Origin: Henriciella pelagia
GTDB lineage: Bacteria > Pseudomonadota > Alphaproteobacteria > Caulobacterales > Hyphomonadaceae
Assembly: GCF_002088945.1 (NCBI RefSeq)
Contig: NZ_NCSU01000006.1
Coordinates: 236,091-300,090, forward strand
Reading direction: 5' to 3'
DNA: 64,000 nt
The notes below the pieces were generated by a model that worked only from the letters and a program-made list of their open reading frames with translations, had not been told where the DNA came from and did not search any database. A program made the translations under genes and the position numbers. Each line of letters starts with the position of its first letter. Positions within the stretch are counted from its first letter, which is position 1. Of the stretch, positions 55,256 through 64,000 are shown in pieces.

Positions 55256-58200
55256 ATGCGCCAAGACGTCGCCAGCATCTTCAACAATAACGCCCCAGCC
55301 CCAAGCTTTGAGGCGATCAAGATTTCCATTGCCAGCCCGGACAAGATCCGGTCCTGGTCGTCCGGCGAAATCAAGAAGCCGGAAACCATCAATTACCGGA
55401 CCTTCAAGCCAGAGCGTGAAGGCCTGTTCTGTGCCCGCATCTTTGGCCCGATCAAGGACTATGAGTGTCTGTGCGGTAAATATAAGCGCATCAAATATCG
55501 CGGCATTGTCTGTGAGAAGTGCGGCGTTGAAGTCACCCTCGCAAAGGTTCGCCGCGAGCGCATGGGGCACATCGACCTTGCTGCGCCTGTTGCGCATATC
55601 TGGTTCCTGAAATCGCTTCCGTCCCGGATTTCGACCCTTCTCGACATGGCGCTTAAGGAAGTCGAGCGCGTGCTCTACTTCGAAAGCTATGTCGTCATCG
55701 AGCCAGGCCTGACGCCGCTCGAGCCGAACCAGCTCCTCACTGAAGAGGAGTATATGGAAGCTCAGGACGAGCACGGCGAAGATGCTTTCACCGCCATGAT
55801 CGGTGCTGAGGCCATCCGCGAACTGCTTCGTGCCCTCGACCTGGAAACGCTGGCTGACCAGCTACGCGACGATCTGGCCGAGTCCACCTCCGAGCTGAAA
55901 ACCAAGAAGTACTCCAAGCGTCTGAAAGTCGTTGAGGCCTTCCTCGCATCCGGCGCCAAGCCAGAATGGATGATCATGACGATTGTTCCGGTCATCCCGC
56001 CGGATCTTCGTCCGCTTGTCCCGCTGGATGGTGGTCGCTTTGCGACCTCTGACCTTAACGACCTCTATCGCCGTGTGATCAACCGGAACAACCGCCTGAA
56101 GCGCCTTATGGAACTTCGCGCGCCGGACATCATCATCCGGAACGAGAAGCGCATGCTTCAAGAGTCGGTTGATGCCCTGTTCGACAATGGCCGCCGTGGC
56201 CGCACGATCACCGGCACCAACAAGCGTCCGCTGAAGTCGCTCTCTGACATGCTGAAGGGTAAGCATGGCCGCTTCCGCCAGAACTTGCTCGGCAAGCGCG
56301 TCGACTATTCGGGCCGTTCGGTCATCGTCGTTGGCCCAAACATGAAGCTGCATGAGTGCGGCCTTCCGAAGAAGATGGCGCTCGAGCTGTTCAAGCCGTT
56401 CATCTATGCGCGCCTCGATGCAAAAGGTCTCGCCGGCACGGTGAAGGCTGCGAAGAAGCTCGTCGAGAAAGAAAAGCCCGAAGTCTGGGATATCCTCGAA
56501 GAAGTCATTCGCGAGCACCCGGTTCTCCTGAACCGCGCGCCAACGCTTCACCGCCTTGGTATCCAGGCGTTCGAGCCGAAACTCATCGAAGGCAAGGCGA
56601 TCCAGCTTCACCCGCTCGTCTGTGCAGCGTTCAACGCTGACTTCGACGGTGACCAGATGGCCGTTCACGTCCCGCTTTCACTGGAAGCCCAGCTGGAAGC
56701 GCGCGTACTGATGATGTCGACGAATAACATCCTCTCGCCGGCCAATGGCAAGCCGATCATCGTTCCATCGCAGGACATCATTCTCGGCCTCTATTACCTG
56801 TCGCTCGACAAGGACAATGAGCCAGGCGAAGGCATGGCGATTTCCGACGTTGCCGAGCTTGAGCACGCCCTCAACAGCGGCAAACTCTCGCTACACGCCA
56901 AGATAAAGGCGCGCTTCGAAGGCGTCGACGAAGAAGGCAATGAAGAGGTTCGCGTCATCGATACGACGCCGGGCCGCTACATGATCGCTTCGCTCCTGCC
57001 AAAGATGAAGGGCATGCGACCTGAAGTCGTCAACGACCTGATGACCAAGAAGGCCATCTCGAAACTGATCGACGAGGTCTACCGGAACTGCGGCCAGAAG
57101 GCGACGGTCATCTTCTGTGACCAACTGATGGGTCTCGGTTTCCGCGAAGCGTGCAAGGCCGGCATTTCCTTCGGCAAGGACGACATGAAGATCCCTGCGG
57201 CGAAAGCCAAGCTGGTTGAAGAGACCCGCGAGCAGGTGTCCGAATATGAGCGTCAGTATGCGGAAGGTCTCATCACTCGCGGTGAGAAGTACAACAAGGT
57301 GGTCGACGCCTGGTCGACCTGTACTGACAAAGTTGCCGATGCGATGATGGATGCAGCCGGTGAAGCTGCCATCGACAAGAAGACCGGCCGCATGGAAGAG
57401 ACGAATTCCGTCTTCATGATGGCCCACTCCGGTGCACGTGGTTCGAAGAACCAGATGAAGCAGCTTGCTGGCATGCGCGGCCTGATGGCCAAGCCATCGG
57501 GCGAGATCATCGAGACGCCGATCGTGTCGAACTTCAAGGAAGGCCTGACCGTCCTTGAGTACTTTAACTCGACCCACGGCGCTCGTAAGGGTCTTGCCGA
57601 TACGGCTCTGAAGACGGCGAACTCCGGTTACCTGACCCGCCGCCTCGTTGATGTTGCCCAGGATTGTATCGTCAACGAAGACGATTGCGGAACCGACAAG
57701 GGCATCCAGATCGGAGCGGTCATGGAAGGTGCAGACGTGGTCGTGCCGCTGTCTGAGCGTATCCTTGGCCGGACCGTTGGCGAAGACGTCAAGAACCCGA
57801 AAACGGAAGAACTTATCTGCCCGGCCAATACCTATGTTGACGAAGCGCTTGCGCTCGCCATTGAGGAAGCTGGCGTAGATGAGGTCAAGGTTCGCTCGCC
57901 GCTGACCTGTGAAACCAAGATCGGTGTCTGTGTCGCATGTTACGGCCGTGACCTGGCTCGCGGTACGATCGTCAATCGCGGCGAAGCGATCGGCGTCATC
58001 GCGGCTCAGTCGATCGGTGAGCCGGGCACGCAGCTGACCATGCGGACCTTCCACATCGGTGGTGCTGCAACGGTTGCTGAAGAAAGCTCCGTCGAGGCGG
58101 CGTTCGAAGGCAAGATCAAGTTCGACAATGGCGAAACGGTCACCAAGACGGACAAGACCCTGGTGGTCGTCGGTCGCCAGATGGCAGTCTCGGTGGTCGA

Positions 58201-59452
58201 TGCTGACGGCCGCACCCGCCAGACCTTCAAGCCTGGTTACGGTACGCGCCTGCACGTCAAGGACGGTGCCAAGGTCAAGCCGGGCGACAAGCTTGCTGAC
58301 TGGGATCCGTTCGCGCAGCCGCTCGTCTCGGAAATTCCGGGTGTCGCCAAGCTTATCGACGTGGTCGATGGCATGACGGCTCGCGACGAGACCGACGAAG
58401 CAACGGGCATCTCATCCCGCGTGATCGTCGATTATCGCGGCAGCAAGGGTAATGATTTGCGCCCATCCGTTCTCATCGTTGATGAGAAGGGCGAAGCCAA
58501 GACCCTGCCGAATGGTACAGAGGCCCGCTACCTGCTTTCGCCAGGTGCCATTCTCTCTGTCAATGACGGCGACGAAATCGGGGCGGGTGACAGCCTTGCG
58601 CGGACCGCAACCGGCGGTGCGAAGACCAAGGACATTACGGGTGGTCTGCCACGCGTGGCCGAACTCTTCGAAGCGCGTCGTCCGAAGGACAATGCTGTCA
58701 TCGCTGATATTGATGGCCGCGTGTCCTATCTGCGCGACTACAAGAACAAGCGGAAGATCGCGATCATTCCGGAAGAAGAGGGTGCCGAAGCGGTCGATTA
58801 CCTCGTTCCGAAAAACAAGCGCATTTCGTTCCAGGATGGTGACTTCATCCGCCGCGGTGAATACCTCGTGGACGGTAACCCGGCGCCTCAGGACATTCTG
58901 AGCTCGCTCGGTATCGAAGCGCTGGCTGATTACCTCGTCGATGAAGTCCAGAAAGTGTACCGCCTGCAAGGCGTGCCGATCAACGACAAGCACATCGAGG
59001 TGATCGTTCGCCAGATGCTGCAGAAGATCGAGATCACCGATCCTGGCACGACGACCCTCCTCAAGGGCGAACATGTCGACCTGCTGGAACTGGAAGAGGC
59101 CAATGCGGCCGTTCGCCGGTCCCGCAAGCAGGATCAGCGCGAGGCAACGGGCGTTCCGGTGCTGCTTGGTATCACCAAGGCATCGCTGCAGACCCGCAGC
59201 TTCATTTCGGCAGCTTCCTTCCAGGAAACGACCCGCGTGCTCACCGAAGCCGCCCTGCAGGGCAAGATGGACACGCTGGAAGGCCTCAAGGAGAACGTCA
59301 TCGTCGGCCGGCTCATTCCGGCTGGTACGGGCGGTGGCATGCGGAACTTCCGCCGCATCGCCGGTCAGCGCGACGCCAAGCTCCGTGCGAAGCGTCGTCA
59401 GGCCGCCGAGGAGGCCGCAGCCGCTCTGCCAGCGCCTGACGCAGCAGAGTAG
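55256..59452 (+). CDS. rpoC: DNA-directed RNA polymerase subunit beta'
   Basis: This is a 1398-residue subunit. The N-terminal zinc ribbon ([20 protein letters not shown]) is followed by the catalytic NADFDGDQM at 460-468, whose three aspartates hold magnesium. The second zinc site is [19 protein letters not shown]. The GAGGAGCGG site precedes the ATG. The C-terminal ~12 residues ([12 protein letters not shown]) are low-complexity and variable in the family. It is the last gene of the rplJL-rpoBC transcript, with a 253-base gap before rpsL. Confidence 0.98.
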   Translation: MRQDVASIFNNNAPAPSFEAIKISIASPDKIRSWSSGEIKKPETINYRTFKPEREGLFCARIFGPIKDYECLCGKYKRIKYRGIVCEKCGVEVTLAKVRRERMGHIDLAAPVAHIWFLKSLPSRISTLLDMALKEVERVLYFESYVVIEPGLTPLEPNQLLTEEEYMEAQDEHGEDAFTAMIGAEAIRELLRALDLETLADQLRDDLAESTSELKTKKYSKRLKVVEAFLASGAKPEWMIMTIVPVIPPDLRPLVPLDGGRFATSDLNDLYRRVINRNNRLKRLMELRAPDIIIRNEKRMLQESVDALFDNGRRGRTITGTNKRPLKSLSDMLKGKHGRFRQNLLGKRVDYSGRSVIVVGPNMKLHECGLPKKMALELFKPFIYARLDAKGLAGTVKAAKKLVEKEKPEVWDILEEVIREHPVLLNRAPTLHRLGIQAFEPKLIEGKAIQLHPLVCAAFNADFDGDQMAVHVPLSLEAQLEARVLMMSTNNILSPANGKPIIVPSQDIILGLYYLSLDKDNEPGEGMAISDVAELEHALNSGKLSLHAKIKARFEGVDEEGNEEVRVIDTTPGRYMIASLLPKMKGMRPEVVNDLMTKKAISKLIDEVYRNCGQKATVIFCDQLMGLGFREACKAGISFGKDDMKIPAAKAKLVEETREQVSEYERQYAEGLITRGEKYNKVVDAWSTCTDKVADAMMDAAGEAAIDKKTGRMEETNSVFMMAHSGARGSKNQMKQLAGMRGLMAKPSGEIIETPIVSNFKEGLTVLEYFNSTHGARKGLADTALKTANSGYLTRRLVDVAQDCIVNEDDCGTDKGIQIGAVMEGADVVVPLSERILGRTVGEDVKNPKTEELICPANTYVDEALALAIEEAGVDEVKVRSPLTCETKIGVCVACYGRDLARGTIVNRGEAIGVIAAQSIGEPGTQLTMRTFHIGGAATVAEESSVEAAFEGKIKFDNGETVTKTDKTLVVVGRQMAVSVVDADGRTRQTFKPGYGTRLHVKDGAKVKPGDKLADWDPFAQPLVSEIPGVAKLIDVVDGMTARDETDEATGISSRVIVDYRGSKGNDLRPSVLIVDEKGEAKTLPNGTEARYLLSPGAILSVNDGDEIGAGDSLARTATGGAKTKDITGGLPRVAELFEARRPKDNAVIADIDGRVSYLRDYKNKRKIAIIPEEEGAEAVDYLVPKNKRISFQDGDFIRRGEYLVDGNPAPQDILSSLGIEALADYLVDEVQKVYRLQGVPINDKHIEVIVRQMLQKIEITDPGTTTLLKGEHVDLLELEEANAAVRRSRKQDQREATGVPVLLGITKASLQTRSFISAASFQETTRVLTEAALQGKMDTLEGLKENVIVGRLIPAGTGGGMRNFRRIAGQRDAKLRAKRRQAAEEAAAALPAPDAAE

Positions 59453-59498
59453 TTGCAGCTGGAGAGGCCTTGATCGCAGCCGTCACCGTCGAGGACAC

Positions 59499-59527
59499 TT
59501 GACGTGAAGGTCGCAGGGTCTTAACAC
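59499..59527 (+). promoter_or_regulatory. Candidate promoter upstream of rpsL
   Basis: TTGACG (59499-59504), 17 bases, then TAACAC (59522-59527) match the sigma-70-like layout in the rpoC-rpsL gap. A hairpin-prone GGTCCGGTGGG/CCCAACCGGG region at about 59617-59648 lies between it and rpsL. The assignment is by eye only. Confidence 0.4.
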
Positions 59528-59705
59528 GCGCCGAACGCTGGCTGAGCCGATCTTCGCGGTCGGTTCCCGCGGCCCGGAATTGGGTGCCGCAAGGCTGGCA
59601 TAGTACGGAATTGATGGTCCGGTGGGTCAATTCGTGGCCCAACCGGGCTATCTTGGTTTGAACTGGTCCGATGGGGCCACGAGAGAAAGAAGTCAAAAGG
59701 CCCTC

Positions 59706-60077
59706 ATGCCCACGATTCAACAGCTGATCCGCAACCCGCGCAAGCCAAAGCCCGCGCGGTCCAAGACCCCCGCCCTCAAAGGCAATCCGCAACGCCGTGG
59801 CGTCTGCACGCGCGTCTATACAACGACGCCGAAGAAGCCGAACTCGGCCCTTCGTAAAGTGGCCAAGGTCCGCCTGACCACCGGGTTTGAATCGCTGTGC
59901 TATATTCCGGGCGAAGGCCATAACCTGCAGGAGCACTCCGTCGTGCTCATTCGCGGCGGTCGTGTGAAGGACCTTCCGGGTGTGCGCTATCACATCCTGC
60001 GTGGTGTCCTCGATACCCAGGGCGTCAAGAACCGTAAGCAACGCCGTTCGCATTACGGCGTGAAGAAACCGAAATAA
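59706..60077 (+). CDS. rpsL: 30S ribosomal protein S12
   Basis: The 123-residue protein starts at ATG 59706 ([15 protein letters not shown]). The two streptomycin-determining lysines are the sensitive form: PKKPNS and [12 protein letters not shown]. An upstream extension of the frame to 59622 is not supported. The AAAGG site stands a few bases before the ATG. It starts the str operon rpsL-rpsG-fusA-tuf. Confidence 0.98.
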   Translation: MPTIQQLIRNPRKPKPARSKTPALKGNPQRRGVCTRVYTTTPKKPNSALRKVAKVRLTTGFESLCYIPGEGHNLQEHSVVLIRGGRVKDLPGVRYHILRGVLDTQGVKNRKQRRSHYGVKKPK

Positions 60078-60089
60078 GGGCTGCCAGTC

Positions 60090-60560
60090 ATGTCACGTCG
60101 TCACCGCGCTGAGAAACGCCAGGTCCTTCCGGATCCGAAGTTCAAAGACATCATCATCACCAAGTTCATGAACCAGATCATGCAGGACGGTAAGAAGTCG
60201 ACCGCCGAGCGTATCGTTTATGGTGCATTCGACCTGGTCGAGGAAAAGGCCAAGAAAGACCCTGTGGAAGTGTTCCACTCGGCCCTTGAAGCCATTTCGC
60301 CTTCCGTTGAAGTGCGCTCGCGCCGCGTTGGTGGTGCGACCTATCAGGTTCCTGTCGAGGTGCGCCCAGAGCGCCGCCAGGCTCTTGCTATCCGCTGGCT
60401 CGCTTCTGCAGCAAGCTCGCGCAATGAAAACACGATGCGTGAGCGTCTCGCTGGTGAGCTGCTGGATGCGTCGCAAGGCCGTGGTACTGCTGTGAAGAAG
60501 CGTGAAGACACGCACCGCATGGCGGAAGCCAACCGCGCCTTCTCCCACTACCGCTGGTAA
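60090..60560 (+). CDS. rpsG: 30S ribosomal protein S7
   Basis: The 156-residue S7 begins [20 protein letters not shown], has the conserved [23 protein letters not shown] and ends in [20 protein letters not shown]. It nucleates assembly of the 30S head and lies 12 bases after rpsL. Confidence 0.98.
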   Translation: MSRRHRAEKRQVLPDPKFKDIIITKFMNQIMQDGKKSTAERIVYGAFDLVEEKAKKDPVEVFHSALEAISPSVEVRSRRVGGATYQVPVEVRPERRQALAIRWLASAASSRNENTMRERLAGELLDASQGRGTAVKKREDTHRMAEANRAFSHYRW

Positions 60561-60607
60561 TCCCACTTTCATCGTTCCTCCCGGAACCAGACAATAAAGG
60601 TAATCCC

Positions 60608-62728
<2,121 letters not shown>

Positions 62729-62806
62729 GTGCCGCACTGAACGCCTGACGGGCTATCAACGTCGGGCGAGAACTGAAGTTTGAGTTTGAAGTGAAGGAGA
62801 GGCCCC

Positions 62807-63997
62807 ATGGCCAAGGAGAAGTTTGAGCGGAACAAGCCGCACGTGAACATTGGCACGATCGGCCACGTTGACCACGGCAAGACGACGTTGACGGCAGCGA
62901 TCACGATGACGATGGCGGAGACCTATGGCGGTGCGGCGAAGTCCTATGCGGACATCGACAATGCGCCAGAAGAGAAGGCCCGCGGCATCACCATCAACAC
63001 CGCGCACGTCGAGTATGAGACTGAGAACCGTCACTATGCGCACGTCGACTGCCCGGGTCACGCTGACTATGTGAAGAACATGATCACGGGTGCGGCGCAG
63101 ATGGACGGCGCGATCCTGGTTGTGAACGCTGCTGACGGCCCGATGCCGCAGACGCGCGAGCACATCCTGCTGGCCCGCCAGGTTGGCGTTCCTGCGCTTG
63201 TTGTGTTCCTGAACAAGGTCGACCAGGTCGATGATGAAGAGCTTCTCGAGCTCGTCGAGATGGAAGTTCGTGAGCTTCTGTCCTCCTACGACTTCCCGGG
63301 CGACGACATTCCGATCGTTGCCGGTTCTGCGCTGGCCGCTGTTGAAGGCCGCGACGCGAACATCGGCAAGGACAAGATCATCGAGCTGATGGCCGCTGTC
63401 GACGAGTACATCCCGACGCCAGAGCGTCCGCTGGACAAGCCGTTCCTGATGCCGGTCGAGGACGTGTTCTCGATCTCCGGCCGCGGTACGGTTGTGACCG
63501 GCCGTGTGGAGCAGGGCATCATCAAGGTTGGCGAGGAAGTCGAGATTGTCGGCATCCGCGACACGCAGAAGACGACGGTTACCGGCGTCGAGATGTTCCG
63601 CAAGCTGCTCGACCAGGGCCAGGCCGGCGACAATATCGGCGCGCTGATCCGCGGTATCGACCGTGAAGGCGTCGAGCGTGGCCAGGTGCTGTGTAAGCCA
63701 GGTTCAATCACGCCGCACACGACGTTCGAGGCAGAAGCCTACATCCTGACCAAGGAAGAGGGTGGCCGTCACACGCCATTCTTCACCAACTACCGTCCAC
63801 AATTCTACTTCCGTACGACGGACGTGACGGGTGTTGTGAAGCTTCCAGCGGACAAGGAAATGGTTCTGCCAGGCGACAACGTCAAAATGGAAGTCGAGCT
63901 CATCGCGCCGATTGCCATGGACCAGGGCCTGCGCTTCGCCATCCGCGAAGGCGGCCGCACCGTCGGTGCAGGCGTCGTCTCCAGCGTGACGAAGTAA
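62807..63997 (+). CDS. tuf: Elongation factor Tu
   Basis: The 396-residue GTPase has GHVDHGKTT (19-27), [12 protein letters not shown] and NKVD, followed by the beta-barrel domains ([13 protein letters not shown]). It delivers aminoacyl-tRNA to the ribosome. AAGGAGAGG stands a few bases before the ATG. Only three bases remain after the stop at the end of the window, so whether the S10 operon follows cannot be seen. Many alphaproteobacteria carry a second tuf copy elsewhere. Confidence 0.98.
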   Translation: MAKEKFERNKPHVNIGTIGHVDHGKTTLTAAITMTMAETYGGAAKSYADIDNAPEEKARGITINTAHVEYETENRHYAHVDCPGHADYVKNMITGAAQMDGAILVVNAADGPMPQTREHILLARQVGVPALVVFLNKVDQVDDEELLELVEMEVRELLSSYDFPGDDIPIVAGSALAAVEGRDANIGKDKIIELMAAVDEYIPTPERPLDKPFLMPVEDVFSISGRGTVVTGRVEQGIIKVGEEVEIVGIRDTQKTTVTGVEMFRKLLDQGQAGDNIGALIRGIDREGVERGQVLCKPGSITPHTTFEAEAYILTKEEGGRHTPFFTNYRPQFYFRTTDVTGVVKLPADKEMVLPGDNVKMEVELIAPIAMDQGLRFAIREGGRTVGAGVVSSVTK

Positions 63998-64000
63998 GAC

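Noticed and set aside
56891..58255. 454-residue minus-strand ORF opposite rpoC
   Set aside because: rpoC is conserved throughout; the antisense frame is a product of low stop frequency.

Overview
This window looks like a chromosomal segment of a GC-rich alphaproteobacterium, most likely of the Caulobacterales/Hyphomonadaceae type. That placement is inferred from a recognisable CckA cell-cycle kinase, the flagellar regulator FlbT, a DksA with the alphaproteobacterial one-cysteine finger, a three-gene pntAA-pntAB-pntB transhydrogenase operon, and a long ribosomal/RNA polymerase cluster. I see no phage, plasmid, transposase, CRISPR array, tRNA or rRNA gene. The only mobile-like sequences are small palindromic intergenic repeats.

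Layout. 1-6.9 kb: the tail of an HNH nuclease cut by the window edge, a repeat-bearing gap, a multi-pass membrane protein divergent from a membrane-tethered HTH/TPR regulator, then a transketolase-like pyruvate dehydrogenase E1 and a FAD monooxygenase. 6.9-12 kb: a secreted M14 metallopeptidase, a small acidic protein and a DUF885 lipoprotein. 12-17.2 kb: the transhydrogenase operon, an SDR oxidoreductase and an MscS-type channel. 17.5-22.2 kb: a tail-anchored small protein, GalU and a UDP-sugar epimerase, a PLP dehydratase, SmpB and DapA. 22.3-33.3 kb: a lytic transglycosylase, a lone 26-codon ORF with an extreme Shine-Dalgarno, an RcnB-like protein, ArfB, a second SDR, a SodC lipoprotein, TlyA, two further lipoproteins, a MoxR ATPase and FlbT. 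33.3-48.1 kb: MarC, a membrane protein of unknown function, DksA, a divergent FliM, TerC, an M15 peptidase and an L,D-transpeptidase, CckA, two RNA methyltransferases, a coiled-coil/HhH membrane protein and an M48 protease. 48.3-64 kb: rplK-rplA-rplJ-rplL-rpoB-rpoC-rpsL-rpsG-fusA-tuf, all on the + strand.

How the genes work together. The envelope theme is strong: Slt, L,D-transpeptidase, M15 carboxypeptidase, DapA (meso-DAP/lysine), GalU plus epimerase for surface sugars, an MscS channel, and several lipoproteins and secreted peptidases. Translation quality control is also represented (SmpB, ArfB, and the methyltransferases TlyA, SpoU-type and RlmI-type). CckA, FlbT and the FliM-like protein belong to the CtrA/flagellar regulatory world, and TTAA-type boxes lie upstream of these three genes.

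Most of the window is ordinary conserved chromosome. I do not see a clear new multi-gene system. The items most worth a second look are the isolated 26-aa ORF, the HTH-TM-TPR regulator facing a histidine-bearing membrane protein, the FliM paralogue, the SodC whose zinc site has Glu in place of His, and the L,D-transpeptidase/M15/TerC cluster divergent from cckA.
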